Positions 18,165-29,000 of a DNA stretch of 64,000 nt are shown piece after piece. This DNA is from JAEUMD01 sp050246945 (GTDB lineage: Bacteria; Pseudomonadota; Alphaproteobacteria; Rhizobiales; Hyphomicrobiaceae). How positions within the stretch are numbered: the first letter of the stretch is position 1; each line of letters begins with the position of its first letter. Under the pieces are notes generated by a model. That model did no database searches. It was not told the DNA's origin and worked only from the letters and a program-made list of their open reading frames with translations. The position numbers and the translations under genes are program-made. The stretch is from NCBI GenBank assembly GCA_050246945.1, contig JBFWVC010000005.1, positions 124,001 through 188,000 of the forward strand, written 5' to 3'.

Positions 18165-19556
18165 TTGGAAATCTTGGCTAGTAGCTGGAATCTCGCGCTT
18201 GACCTTTGGCGAGCCGAGCAGGAGGGTTCGATTGGGCTTGCCCACCGGCAAGAAGCACGATTTCAGGGGCTTCTTGCACACGCACGCCGCTTCTCGCGTT
18301 TCTACAGACGGTTGTACCGTTACTTGCCGTCCGAAGGCATCGCGCTTCAGGACCTGCCTGTCGTCAGCAAATCCAAGTTGATGCCTGCTTTCGATGAGTG
18401 GGTGACAGATCCAGGCATCACGCGCGCTGGTGTCGAAGAGTTCATCTCCGACCCGTCCCTGTTGGCGACCCCATACCGCGACAGGTATTTCGTTTCCACG
18501 AGTGCCGGAACCACCGGCCTTGCAGGGCTGTATGTGTCAGACTTCGAAGCGATCAGGGTATACCGCGCCATCGCCTCGGCGCGCATCCAGCGCGCATGGC
18601 TTGACCCAACCGACTGGCTACGCATGGCGCAGCGTGAATTTCGCTGGGCGGCCGTTCTGTGTAGCGGCGGACATTACGCTGGTTCTGGTTGGATAGAGCT
18701 GGAGCGCCGGCGAGATGTGTTCCGCGCACATGCGTTTCGTGTGTTTTCAGTCCAACAGCCTTTGGCGGATCTTGTTGCTGCGCTCAACGCGTTCGATCCA
18801 GCAATGTTGACAGGATATCCAAGTGTACTGAGGTTGCTCGCCGAAGAGCAAGATGCGGGTCGCCTCTCACTAAAATCTGTCCTTTTGGAATGCGCGGGCG
18901 AGTCGCTATCCCCCGATGTCGCCGCTCAAATGGAAACCGCATTCCAATGTCCTGTACGCAACTTATATTCAGCATCTGAGTTCATACCCATGGCATTCAG
19001 CTGCAACCACGAGTGGCTACATGTGAACAGCGACTGGGTCATTCTGGAGCCTGTCGACCAGGCCTTCGGGTCGACACCTCCTGGAATCCTCTCGCACACG
19101 GTGCTGTTGACCAACCTTGCGAACCGAACCCAGCCGCTTCTCCGCTACGATCTTGGAGATTCCGTCCTCGTACGGCCTAATCCGTGCCCTTGCGGCAGCC
19201 CGCTCCCTGCTATTCGCGTTGCCGGCCGGCATGACGACATCCTTCAGCTTCATGGATCGGATGGAACCCTCGTGAAGATCCTGCCCCTTGCGATTGGCAC
19301 TGTCGTCGAGGAGACCCCAGGTGTTCACCGCAGCCAACTCGTCCAGATCGGGCCGTCTACGATTCGCCTGCGTCTTGAAATGCGGTCAGGTGTCGACAGC
19401 GAGAAGACATGGCGAGAGGCAATCGCGAGGGTCAAGACCTACTTGGCCCGGCAGCACTTGGCCAACGTTGAACTCGAGCGCGCCTGTGAGCCACCCCAGC
19501 AAAGTGTCCGGTCCGGAAAGTTCCGCCAGGTGATTGCTGGCCAATTGACATTGTAG
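18165..19556 (+). CDS. PaaK-like adenylate-forming enzyme (phenylacetate-CoA ligase family)
   Basis: 463 residues of the PaaK/CapK branch of adenylate-forming enzymes. Visible motifs are the phosphate-binding loop SAGTTG at 113-118, LTGYPSVLRLLAEE, ECAGESLSPDV, NLYSASEF, RYDLGDSV and a CPCGSPLP cysteine pair, as in PaaK relatives that bind zinc. The C-terminal subdomain is short. The start is the TTG at 18165, preceded six bases away by GGAGG; the nearby ATG at 18161 leads quickly to a stop. There is no paa gene, carrier protein or polysaccharide gene adjacent, so the acid it activates cannot be inferred. Orphan CapK-like members are common in rhizobial genomes. Confidence 0.8.
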   Translation: MEILASSWNLALDLWRAEQEGSIGLAHRQEARFQGLLAHARRFSRFYRRLYRYLPSEGIALQDLPVVSKSKLMPAFDEWVTDPGITRAGVEEFISDPSLLATPYRDRYFVSTSAGTTGLAGLYVSDFEAIRVYRAIASARIQRAWLDPTDWLRMAQREFRWAAVLCSGGHYAGSGWIELERRRDVFRAHAFRVFSVQQPLADLVAALNAFDPAMLTGYPSVLRLLAEEQDAGRLSLKSVLLECAGESLSPDVAAQMETAFQCPVRNLYSASEFIPMAFSCNHEWLHVNSDWVILEPVDQAFGSTPPGILSHTVLLTNLANRTQPLLRYDLGDSVLVRPNPCPCGSPLPAIRVAGRHDDILQLHGSDGTLVKILPLAIGTVVEETPGVHRSQLVQIGPSTIRLRLEMRSGVDSEKTWREAIARVKTYLARQHLANVELERACEPPQQSVRSGKFRQVIAGQLTL

Positions 19557-19937
19557 CGCCCATTCGCTTTCTGCCGCTCTTTCTGCACGGTTGGCACGCC
19601 GGCATGGAAATCTCAAACCATGTCACATCCTGCGCCACGCAGCCTGTCTCACAAACGCGCTGCATGTTGGGCCCGCTAGAGAAAAGCGACCAAAGCGATC
19701 GTTGCTCCCATGCTTAAATGCTGACCGGTTCCGGCAAGGGAATCTTGGAGATGTACACGCTCGGCTGGGCGCCGATGCGCCGGCCGTTGCTTAGGATATC
19801 GGCAACCAGTGAGCGGCTGGACGAACTTGCGACTGGTGAGATCTCATTTGATGCGCCTTCCCAAGCGGATATGCTTGATCATTGAGGAAAGTCGGCAGTT
19901 TGACTTGTTCTTCGGGCTGATGTCGACGGTGGGTGTG
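19557..19937. other. Intergenic, nothing recognised
   Basis: The open frame of the following HAD gene extends upstream into this stretch, but the extra 43 codons have no family similarity. I see no repeat or clear promoter. Confidence 0.4.
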
Positions 19938-20408
19938 ATGATTGACATAGCGATCCCCGGGCGTGCGCCGTTTCAACTGGAGTACGCTGTATTCGACTAC
20001 AACGGCACCCTGGCGCTGGACGGCCACCCCCTGCCGAACCTGCGCGATGCACTGTTCGCGCTTTCCGAGCGGATCCACATTCACGTGATAACTGGTGACA
20101 CTTTCGGCCGCGCCAAGATGAGCCTTTCTGGCTATCCGTGCGAGGTCATCATACTTGAAGAGCTCGATCAGGCGGCCGCCAAGCTGCGACATATCGAGCA
20201 ACTCGGCGCTGCGCGTTGCGTCGCAATCGGGAACGGCCGAAATGATCGGCAGATGCTCCGGAATTCGGTGCTTGGCATTGCGGTTATGCAGGGCGAGAGC
20301 CTCGCCACCGAAGCGTTGTTGTCTGCCGACTTGGTTGCGCCAGACATCTTGACCGCAGTTGGACTATTGCTCGAACCACTGCGTCTCGTTGCTACGCTCC
20401 GCGACTAG
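19938..20408 (+). CDS. HAD-superfamily, soluble P-type-ATPase-like protein
   Basis: 156 residues from the ATG at 19938. HAD motif I reads DYNGT, with the nucleophilic Asp present and Asn in place of the usual second Asp, the pattern of the small cytoplasmic P-type-ATPase-like HAD group. Motif II is VITGDT, motif III is weak, and motif IV is GNGRND, where GDGxND is more usual. The opening IDIAIPGRAPFQLEYAVFDY matches how this family begins, so I prefer this start over upstream ATGs at 19809 and 19920. The function of the family is not settled; the altered motif IV may reduce phosphatase activity. Confidence 0.75.
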   Translation: MIDIAIPGRAPFQLEYAVFDYNGTLALDGHPLPNLRDALFALSERIHIHVITGDTFGRAKMSLSGYPCEVIILEELDQAAAKLRHIEQLGAARCVAIGNGRNDRQMLRNSVLGIAVMQGESLATEALLSADLVAPDILTAVGLLLEPLRLVATLRD

Positions 20409-20754
20409 TTGCAGTCGCGCGCGCCCCGAGAAACTCAATGTGGCCGACGCCAAATGGTGATTCAGGATTTGTGCGTTGCCCGGGAAGCTGTCGCCGATCA
20501 CGACGCTCTGGCGTGGCAAACAAGCAATCACGCGCCAGATTTCAAGAACTCGAGGAAATGCCGCCTCGGCGCTCGCGCCATGCTCCGAGGGGATCGCTTT
20601 GCAAGGAAGGGAGCCCGCCACCACCTGCCCCCTTCCTCGCGTGACGTCTATCAATGCATGTCGCGCAAAAGCGAGAACCGGCTTCGCGGCGACAACATGC
20701 ACGAATAACAGAACTTAAAGCGTGGCGAGCGAACCTGAAAAATTGCGAAACGCC
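20409..20754. other. Intergenic between convergent genes, nothing recognised
   Basis: Lies between the HAD gene and the metallo-beta-lactamase gene, whose 3' ends face each other. Short frames on either strand have no domain similarity, and I see no strong hairpin. Confidence 0.4.
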
Positions 20755-21843
20755 TTAATGAGCAGCGCGCGCAAACCGCGCCTGCCCGCCGAGAAGAGCC
20801 CGTAATGGCCCATGCGCATAGGCCATGCGATAGTCGCGCAGATCTTCCTGATCCATCGCATAGGACTTCGCCTGTCCGGCCTCTGCCCTGGTCATCACGT
20901 CTTTTCCGAGCTCGATGGTCGATCCGAGGCCTGCGTAAATGTAATGATCACCGAAACTCTCCTTCAGGATTTTGAAGGCTGGCTCTCCGGTGCAATGGAC
21001 GGGCGCTATGTATTCGACATGCCACGTCTCATGCAGCGCATTGGCAATGCGTTTGATCTCGTCCGGCTTGGCCGGCAAGAGATGCGTGCCACCAAAAATC
21101 AGGTGAATTGGCTTCTCGATGACCGCCTTGGCAGCCTCCACGATCTTTTCGAGAGTCGGATGGCTGCAACCGACGATCAGAACAATGCCATCCGGCGTAT
21201 CGATGGCAAGCGAGATCTCCATGACGTCCAGGTCAACGCCCCAAGGTCCCTTCAACAGTATGAGATGGAAGCCAGGCGCAATCTCAGTGGTCTCCTTGAT
21301 CCAGGTAAAATTGCCTTCGGGCCATGCGGACCCGAACCGTAATGTCTCAGGTGGCTTGCCGTCGAAATAGCGCATCTCCGGCGGCAGCGAAGTCTCTTGC
21401 TTGTAGAAGGTACCGGGAAGGGCGGCACCGAACACGCCGAAGTTCTCCTTCGGTGCATAGATCGGCACGCTCGGATTGACCTTCATCAGGTGATTGAGGC
21501 CGCTAGTGTGATCGCCATGGCGATGCGAAACCACGGCGAAATCCAGCTTCGTAAGATCGATTCCCTTGGCCTTGACGTTATGGGCGAAGATCTCAGCGTT
21601 GTTACCGGTGTCGAAAAGTATCTTTTTCCCGCCGTACTCGATGTAGGCCGAAAAGCCCCAATCCTTCGTCATGGACGAAGTCTTCCCGAACGCATCGTAG
21701 AGAACCGTGATGGTACCCGCGGCCTTATCGGCGTGCGCAGGAGAAACGGCAGCGCTTGTCGCTGTCAGTCCGATAGCGGTTGCCGCGCACAGAGCAAGCA
21801 CGCGGGCAAAGCAATAACTTCGAATCATATGATTGGGCGACAT
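20755..21843 (-). CDS. Exported metallo-beta-lactamase-fold hydrolase
   Basis: 362 residues. A signal peptide (about 1-38, ending SPAHA) targets it to the periplasm. The fold motif is HRHGDHTSG, the HxHxDH zinc site, preceded by KILFDTGNN. Downstream are LIVGCSHP, HLIFGGTHL and VHCTGEPA, which supply further metal ligands. The order fits the group annotated as dihydropterin/ribofuranosylaminobenzene 5'-phosphate synthase-like proteins. That label is a family name, and a periplasmic member is unlikely to do that chemistry. The substrate is unknown. The gene stands alone, with repeat R2-A about 220 bases upstream. Confidence 0.85.
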   Translation of the reverse strand: MSPNHMIRSYCFARVLALCAATAIGLTATSAAVSPAHADKAAGTITVLYDAFGKTSSMTKDWGFSAYIEYGGKKILFDTGNNAEIFAHNVKAKGIDLTKLDFAVVSHRHGDHTSGLNHLMKVNPSVPIYAPKENFGVFGAALPGTFYKQETSLPPEMRYFDGKPPETLRFGSAWPEGNFTWIKETTEIAPGFHLILLKGPWGVDLDVMEISLAIDTPDGIVLIVGCSHPTLEKIVEAAKAVIEKPIHLIFGGTHLLPAKPDEIKRIANALHETWHVEYIAPVHCTGEPAFKILKESFGDHYIYAGLGSTIELGKDVMTRAEAGQAKSYAMDQEDLRDYRMAYAHGPLRALLGGQARFARAAH

Positions 21844-22917
21844 GATACTCCCCTTTCCGAGGATGGCAGCGCCCCACCAATTAAAATGATATCACGTCCA
21901 TGCCCTCCTGTCGTGCATCGAGTGCCATGAGCGCGGCCCCCTCCCTCGCAAACGATTGGTTATGGGGAAGAAGAATCTTCACACAGCAGGCCCACTCGAC
22001 GGAATGACAACTGGGTCGGCGAAAGTGGACAACCGCAATCACCCAACATATCGGTACTGGCTGCGGCTAGTGTTCTGGATCTCACGTTTGTTGCCTGGGC
22101 GAAGGTCGTGAAGCGTCAGTCGAACCAGAACACAGACCGAGAAATCTGGGGTTCCGGACTGACGCGCAAGTGCCCGATAGGAAACCAAGCGTCAGATTAG
22201 GAACGCTAGAGCCAAAACTCGCATCTGGCCTTGACGAGTCGATGTCCATCCAGAAGGCGTGTCATTTGTAGATCCGGTCCTCAACCGTCGGTGCATTTGT
22301 TGTACCCAACAGAGCAGACTGCCGCGAAAGACTTCAGGCGCTATTTCGACGTGAGAGCCGCCAAGCCCGAGCTCGTGGTTGTTCCACGGGCCATGGGTCG
22401 GCCGCGTCGCCGAAAGAGGAGAAGGCAATGCCGTCTTGGCGAAGCAATCGATGTGTCGACAGCCTCGCGGGCAACCTTCGGCTGCATGATGCAAACAATT
22501 CTTGCGGCGGCCGCTCGCTCCGCTACGGAACGACACGCGACAACGTGATTTCAGTGGAAGCGATGTTGGCCGACAGACGAACCGCCAGGTTCGGAGAAGT
22601 GCGCGCTGATCTGTCGGACCTGTCCATGGATCATCCAGTGCGAGCGCTGCTTTCAGGCCGAAGCGCTTGAAGTCTCGCGCGCGGTGGGCGAGCTTTCCCT
22701 CATTCCCCCAGTACGAAAGGCCGAGCGAGGCGCTCTTCTCGTCGCAGATGGAACCTCGTGCCGCCACGAGATCGCCGATGGAGGGCGCCGTGATTGATTG
22801 CATCTGGCCCAGGTGATGGGCGGCTGTTCTGATAACTGTCCTGCCGGAATCGTCTTGCAGACTCATGCAGACTGATTCGGTCTAAGCCCGGTCAGACGAA
22901 TACGCGCGCGGCCGGAC
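21844..22917. other. 1.07-kb region with repeat R2-A and no confident gene
   Basis: Contains repeat R2 copy A (22066-22209). A 224-codon minus-strand frame (22866-22192) begins in a protein-like way but becomes Arg/Pro/Cys-rich and has no recognisable domain, so I do not call it. Given the decayed Mla/MCE genes just to the right, the stretch may be what remains of upstream genes of that operon, but I find no permease or ATPase motif. Confidence 0.4.
22066..22209 (+). repeat. Dispersed intergenic repeat R2, copy A
   Basis: A 144-base element bounded by GCTAG at both ends. The left half folds as an outer TGTTCTGG/CCAGAACA stem; the right half contains GTTCCGGACTGACGCGC and ACCAAGCGTCAG. It aligns end to end with copy B at 33827-33969. 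Confidence 0.8.
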
Positions 22918-23532
22918 GTGCAAATTTCGCCCCGACATCCGAATCAGCCAGCCGCAACTGTCAATCCGCAAAGCGGCATCGCTGACATAAAGACGAATGC
23001 CGCGTTGTTTGAATGGCTGATGGATGCGAAGCCTGAGCTGCCTGCCAACGCGAACGCGTTTTTTGTGCGTCTCAATCAACTGGTTGCCAGCAACGACGAT
23101 ACGTTACAGAGATCACTCTCAAGTCTTGCTTCGTTCCCTGCGGTCCTTGAACCCGACAAGGACGAGCTGGATAAAACAATCAAGAACGTCAATGCGATAA
23201 CGGAAAGTTTTCGCTCGGCCGCTGCGCCCCTGGATAGTACAATTGTGCGAATCGATGGTGACTTGCCCGACGGTGACGATTCAAACGTGGCGCATGTCAG
23301 GACAACGGTGGTTGCCCTGCGAGCTATCGCAGAAGAGCTTATTCAGATGATCGATGGCAATGTGGCCAGGCCGATGCAGGCAGCAAAACGCAGCCTCGAG
23401 GAGCTCGAACAACTCGCGAAGCACAGGCGCCGCGCGTTGCGGGGCATTGATCGGATCATCGTCAAAGTGGATCGCGCGCCGCAAAGTCTCCTTTTCGGCT
23501 CGACCACGGCAAAGCCCTGTCAGCCTCAGTGA
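22918..23532 (+). pseudogene. MlaD/MCE-family protein remnant lacking the MCE domain
   Basis: 204 codons matching the C-terminal helical region of MCE-family lipid-transport proteins. RLNQLVASNDDTLQRSLSSL, a TIKNVNAITES segment and a terminal DRAPQSLLFG motif are characteristic of the tail of MlaD/PqiB-type subunits. The expected N-terminal transmembrane helix and MCE beta-barrel domain are absent, and the first 20 residues do not look native. This is most simply a gene that has lost its 5' half. It is followed 39 bases later by a truncated gene for the lipoprotein that normally accompanies such subunits. Confidence 0.6.
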
Positions 23533-23571
23533 TATCGCGCACCAGGGCAACGCTACGCAACCGGGGGAAGC

Positions 23572-24063
23572 ATGCACGGTCTTTCGCACGCGCCAGTATT
23601 CGACATGCAGATTGCCGCATTGGCGGCAGGTTGCGCGCCAACGGGCGGCCTGACGACCGGCGCAAACGCGCCTCGCGCATTCGATCTGGTTGGCCGCCGA
23701 GAGGTGGCGGGTGGAATTGAGCGAAACACGCAGCGGCTGCAGAACCTGCAGATCGTGGTCGATGAGCCGACGGCCCTGCGATCTCTGGATCGGGAGATGA
23801 TTCTCGAAGCCATGTCGAGTTCGCAAATCACTTCGCTGGCAGGTGCAAGCCGGAGCGACCGTCTCACGCGACTGGTCGAGGCGCGCATGATTGCAGCATT
23901 CGGTGACGTTCTTTCGCAAATAGTGGGGTGGAACGTCGAGACTCTAGGCGCACCGAGAGGGCATTCTTCGAAGTCGGGATCCGGCGCACAGCCACCTGTT
24001 GCAAATAGCCAAGGCTGCAAGCAGCCCGGACTCGCAAGTCAGTACGTCCCGCACTCCCGATGA
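23572..24063 (+). pseudogene. ABC transport auxiliary lipoprotein (PqiC-like), C-terminally truncated
   Basis: 163 codons. The first 105 match the ABC-transport auxiliary lipoprotein family: a short lipoprotein signal ending ALAAGC, FDLVGRREV, LQNLQIVVDEPTALRSLD and LAGASRSDRLTRLVEARMIA. After AFGDV the sequence loses family character and ends in low-complexity residues, whereas family members usually run to about 190-200 residues with a conserved C-terminal sheet. I read it as frameshifted or rearranged. It pairs with the MCE remnant just upstream as the relic of an Mla-type phospholipid transport operon. Confidence 0.6.
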
Positions 24064-24170
24064 GTGCAAACACGGCATCACCCGGGTTCAAGTCGTGAGC
24101 GTCGCCGCGGCGCGAGCCTTGCCCCACGAATCCGCTGGCCGTACCGCGTATCCCAGACTCGAATGCAGCA

Positions 24171-26072
24171 TTGGATCACGAGATTCGTAGCCACAGACAT
24201 ATACTCTCATTCGTCCTCGCTGGCTCATTGACACTGGCCGCGTCGAACATTGCCCTGGCTGCTGACGTGCTGGGCCTGCAGCTCTTCGGCTCGCGTCCGG
24301 CGGCAGTCGAAGGTGCGAGCTCCTACACGACTGTGATTCACGTTCCAGGCGATACCGATCTCGAATCCGAACTGCGCGCGACCTCAATACTCGTTTCCCA
24401 CGAGAAGGAGGGTGCGGCAGACGTTTTTTCCTTGGTCGCTCGCGCGCGCGCCGATCAGGAACGGCTTATCGCCACGCTTTATGCTGAGGCCCTCTACGGC
24501 GCCACGGTGGCGATCCGGATTGCCGGCCATCCCGTGGAGTCGCTGCGCCATGAAGAGATCGTCGAGCCCACGGCCGAAAATCTCATAATCGATGTCGCGG
24601 TCGATCCGGGTCAGCCTTTTCAATTCGGTCAAATCACCTTCGATCAGACAAACCAGACTGACATCGCACCCCTCATGGATCCGCATCACTACGGGCTGCG
24701 ATCGGGTGAAACGGCCCATTCGACGCTGATTGTCGGTGCAATTGACAAGCTTCGCGAAGCTTGGCGCGAACACGGTTACCCCCTCGCGCAAATTGTCCGG
24801 CAGGATATTTCTGCAGACCACGCGCGAAGTGCAGTCGATATCCATGTCACCGTCGATCCCGGTCCGCCTGCGGTCTACGGATGGGTGAACGTAACTGGTG
24901 CGTCCAGTCTCAGCACCGCAACAATCGCGGACCAGAGCGCACTGAAACCCGGAATGCGCTACGACACGCGCGATATCGGGAAGGCGCGTGAACGCCTGCG
25001 CAAACTGGAAAGCATCGAGAGTGTGCGGGTTGTCGAGGGTTCGCGCGTCGACGCTTCCGGCGGCATCCCGATGACACTCGATGTGACAGAACGTAGACCG
25101 CGCTATTTCGGCGCGACTGCATCGATGTCCACGCTGGACGGCGCGGAAGTGCGCGCGTACTGGGGTCACAGAAACCTGTTCGGAGCGGGCGAGAGGCTCC
25201 GCATCGAGGGCGCGGTGGCACAGATCGGCGAAAATAGAATCGATGAAGCGAACTTCAATTTGGGAGCCGAATTCACCAAACCAGGAATTTTCGACATCGA
25301 CACGGACCTGTTCACGGAATTCCGAATCGAACGGGAGCAACCGGATACCTACGAGAGCCGCTTCGCAAAAGGTCGCGTTGGTTTCATTCGCCGATTTGAC
25401 GAACATTTCAGTGGCTCCATCGCGATGGAAGTCCGTTACGAACAGATCAACGATGTCTTCGGGTACAACGAATATCTGCCAGTGGCGCTGACCGGAGAAG
25501 TCATCTACGATGATCGCGACCGTAAACTGGACCCGACGAGCGGGCTGCATGCCACAGCTCTCGTCGAGCCCACCATCGACGCCTTGGTGGACACCGCCTA
25601 CGTTTCGACATCGGCAAGCATCGCGACCTACGCTGCTCTCGGCGGAAATGAGAACGTGATCCTTGCTGGTCGACTCTTGAGCGGCTTCATTGCCGGAGCA
25701 TCCCCGGCGGACGTACCCGCCTCGGAACGCTTCTATGCCGGCGGAGGCGGCTCCGTGCGAGGCTTTGAGTATCGCAGCCTGGGGCCGCGCATCGACGGAA
25801 AGGTCGCAGGCGGCCTTGCTCGCATTGGCGGTTCGGCAGAGGTTCGCATCCGCATCAACGATCGCTTTGGCATCGTGCCCTTCATCGATGCTGCTGCTGT
25901 TTCAGAGGATACTTCCATGCGCTTCTCAGACGGCATCTACATCGGTGCCGGAATCGGATTGCGATACTACACGTCTCTCGGACCGCTCAGACTGGATGTC
26001 GCGATCCCGTTGAGTGACCACTCCGGACAGGCCGGGTATGGCATCTACCTCGGCCTTGGGCAGGCGTTCTGA
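24171..26072 (+). CDS. tamA: Translocation and assembly module outer-membrane protein TamA
   Basis: 633-residue Omp85-family protein. A signal peptide (about residues 8-30, ending IALAA) is followed by POTRA-like domains to about residue 300, with strands such as VYGWVNVTGASSLS and RLRKLESIESVRVVEG. The 16-strand barrel follows and contains the Omp85 signature region FYAGGGGSVRGFEYRSLGPR. The C-terminus ends in an aromatic residue (GQAF), as expected for barrel insertion. The start is a TTG at 24171; no in-frame ATG precedes the signal peptide. The stop overlaps the tamB start by one base. TamA and TamB together bridge the envelope and assist outer-membrane protein insertion or phospholipid transfer. 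Confidence 0.93.
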   Translation: MDHEIRSHRHILSFVLAGSLTLAASNIALAADVLGLQLFGSRPAAVEGASSYTTVIHVPGDTDLESELRATSILVSHEKEGAADVFSLVARARADQERLIATLYAEALYGATVAIRIAGHPVESLRHEEIVEPTAENLIIDVAVDPGQPFQFGQITFDQTNQTDIAPLMDPHHYGLRSGETAHSTLIVGAIDKLREAWREHGYPLAQIVRQDISADHARSAVDIHVTVDPGPPAVYGWVNVTGASSLSTATIADQSALKPGMRYDTRDIGKARERLRKLESIESVRVVEGSRVDASGGIPMTLDVTERRPRYFGATASMSTLDGAEVRAYWGHRNLFGAGERLRIEGAVAQIGENRIDEANFNLGAEFTKPGIFDIDTDLFTEFRIEREQPDTYESRFAKGRVGFIRRFDEHFSGSIAMEVRYEQINDVFGYNEYLPVALTGEVIYDDRDRKLDPTSGLHATALVEPTIDALVDTAYVSTSASIATYAALGGNENVILAGRLLSGFIAGASPADVPASERFYAGGGGSVRGFEYRSLGPRIDGKVAGGLARIGGSAEVRIRINDRFGIVPFIDAAAVSEDTSMRFSDGIYIGAGIGLRYYTSLGPLRLDVAIPLSDHSGQAGYGIYLGLGQAF

Positions 26073-29000
26073 TGCGCCGGCCTGCGAAATGGGCGATTCG
26101 CCTTCTGCTCATTTCGATGCTCGCCGCTGGCGGCGTCGGCGGTACGCTTGCAACGCACAAAGGTCAGTCGGCATTGTTGAACTTGCTGTCCTGGATCGCG
26201 TCCGACGATCGGCAGCAACTCGTTTTTGGTCCACTCGAGGGCTCTCTGTTTTCAAAGGGCCGGCTCGCAAGAATCAGCGCGTCAGATCGCGCCGGCGAAT
26301 GGCTGGTTGTGCGCAACGTGTCGTTTGACTGGCAACCGGTGAAGCTTCTGCTCGGTCGGCTCCATGTCACCGAGCTCTATATTGCCAACGTCGATGTGAT
26401 GCGCACACCCCAGGGCGGGAATTCGGTATCGGGAAGCAAGAAAACGCCCCGGCCGATTCCGGCTTCGATAGATCGGTTCGAGATTTCGCAGATTGCGTTG
26501 GACGAAGCTGTGATCGGCGTGCCGGCTCGCTTCAAGCTCACTGCGGCAGCGCATCTTGACGATCCAGATCGAGGCGCCGATGCACGCCTGCAGGTCGAGC
26601 GCCTCGACGCTCCGGACAGCTCGCTGACGGCAGTTCTGAACTTCGGCTCAAACGAAAATCGCCTCACCATCAGCGCGAAAGGACACGAAGCTCCGGGCGG
26701 AATTGTCGCGCAACTCGTCGGTCTCCCCGCCACCCTCCCCTTGTCGGTCGCGCTGCAGGGTAACGGTACTTTGGACGCTTGGCGCGGGGCGTTTTCCGTG
26801 AAGGCATCGGATACTCCATTCATCGCCGGGTCGATGGCAATAGATCGCGCTGCAGCCAGCTATGGTTTGACCGCGCATTTGGACGGCTACCTCGATGCCA
26901 TCGCGCCCCAGGACTGGCGCGGACTTCTCAGCGGCAAGACGTCCGCGGAGTTGGCCGGCGCGCTCGCCGATGGCGGCCACATCGTCGTCGACAAGTTCGC
27001 CGTATCGAATGACGCGTTGAGCCTCACCGGAGCAGGACAATACCGTTCGCCTGGTGGCGATCTTGTCGGGCGGGCACAACTCGACATCGCGCGCGCTGAC
27101 GGGCGCCAGATCCCGCTGCCGTTTGAAAGCGGTGCATCGTCGAGTATCGCGTCTTTACGCGTCGCTATCGACCTTCCCGAGACCAAAGTGCCCAAAGCCG
27201 CGACACTCGCTCTTTCCGCTCGGTCAATCGTCACCGGCGCAGGATCGGTTGAGCAACTCGACGTGAATGGCAAACTCGACAGGTCGAGCGACCGTTGGCT
27301 GGAGGGTCCTTTCAAGTTGACGGCGTCCCTTGGTGGATTGACGCACGCGAACCCGAACATCGCCGGCGCCATTGGCGAAGAAGCGGTGTTCTCGACACAT
27401 GGGAACATCGCCAAAGCCGGACGAGCCGACATCCAGGCATTTGCAATGCGTTTCGCGTCGGGACACCTCGAAGGCAATGGAACGCTCGAAGGCGGTGAAT
27501 TCAAGGGACGGGTCCAGGTCAGCGCAACGGAGTTGAAGCCACTCGCGCAGCTGGCTGGGATCGATGCCGCTGGGACCGCGACATTCGAAGCGCGAGGTGC
27601 CGTCAGCCTCCATGGAGAAGCAATGGATGTTGCCGTCAGCGCTGCAAGCACGTCGCTCGCTTTGACCGGTAAGGATGGCGCAATACGCGACTTCGGTGCG
27701 GCGTCGCTCGCCTTCAAGGCAAGTCGAGAGCACGGCGGTCCACTGACCGTGCGCGGCGTCGAGATCTGGTCGAAGGCGTTCAAAGCGCATGGACACATGA
27801 CGATCGCAGATGCGAAGCTTGACGGAGAGGTCCATGCCGATCTCTCCGACCTCGCCGTCATGTTCGATGAAGCCGAAGGCAAGGCCAAGGTTTCCGCCAA
27901 GATCAGCGGCACGTTTGAAGATCTCCACTCACACGTGCTGGCCGACGGCAGGTCGATCACCGTGGCCGGACGCAGCATCACAGATTTTGTCGGGAGACTG
28001 GACGGAAGCGGTCCGCTGGGTCGCCACTCAATGAAAGCCTCGATCAATGCAGTCGTGACAGGCCAGCGCCTGGAAGCGCAAACCCAGCTCCTTGTGGCAA
28101 CCGATGCGATCGTCATCGACGACATGACGCTCGATTGGGGCGCACTTGCGGTGCGCGGCAACGCAAGACTGACTGAAAAGTCCACCGAAGGACGATTTCA
28201 TATCGAGCATGGAAATCTTTCGCAGCTGAAAGCGCTGGTTGGTACTGATCTCGCGGGGAAGATGAATGCGGACGTCGACCTTGTCACCGTAAAGAGTGGA
28301 CCTGCCGCGCGCGTGAAACTTGTCTTCGGCGGCGCTTCTATTGCCGGAGCAAGTTTCGGCAACACGGACATCACCGCGACGGTACCGCTGAATGAACCGC
28401 TGCACCACACGGAAGCGACCGCCCACGCCGACAATGTCGTGTTTGAGCAGGCTCACATCGACAAAGCAAAGGTCGAAGTGGAGCCAGGGCGGGATGGCCT
28501 GCGCATCACAATGACCGCCAAGGCGCCCGACACGGGCCTTGACATTGCTGGTCACATGCAAATGCGCGATGGCGCGATGGTTGTATCGCTCGAAAATTTC
28601 CGAGCCCAACGCAACGGCAGGGCGCTGACGCTTGCACGGCAAGCGACGGCTCGATTGAGTGGCGGTTCGACGACATTCAGCGACTTGTCTATTCAATCGG
28701 GCGACGGGCGTCTCGATATTGACGGCAAAATTTCTCGCGATTCCCTCGATATCAACGCCAGGCTGGCTGGCATCCCCGCCGCACTCCTCGATATGGTCGC
28801 CCCTTCGATCGGAGCGACGGGACGGTTGAGCGGATCGGTCCGCGTCCGAGGAGCTCCGCCCAAACCGACAATCGACTTCGATGCGGTTTTGACAGGAGCA
28901 AGCGCGCGCACGCTACAGCAGGCTGGGTTGCCTCCGATCGAGCTGCGGGCAAACGGGCAACTCGCGGGCATTGTCTTTTATGCTCGTCTCGAAGCGGCCG

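Noticed and set aside
22192..22866. 224-codon minus-strand frame
   Set aside because: The first part looks protein-like, but the rest is Arg/Pro/Cys-rich, no family is recognisable, and its end runs into repeat R2-A.
24384..25550. 388-codon frame antisense to tamA
   Set aside because: It mirrors the codon bias of tamA, has no domain similarity and lies wholly inside a well-supported gene.
26887..28185. 432-codon frame antisense to tamB
   Set aside because: Ser/Ala/Pro-rich shadow of a GC-rich gene with no family motif.
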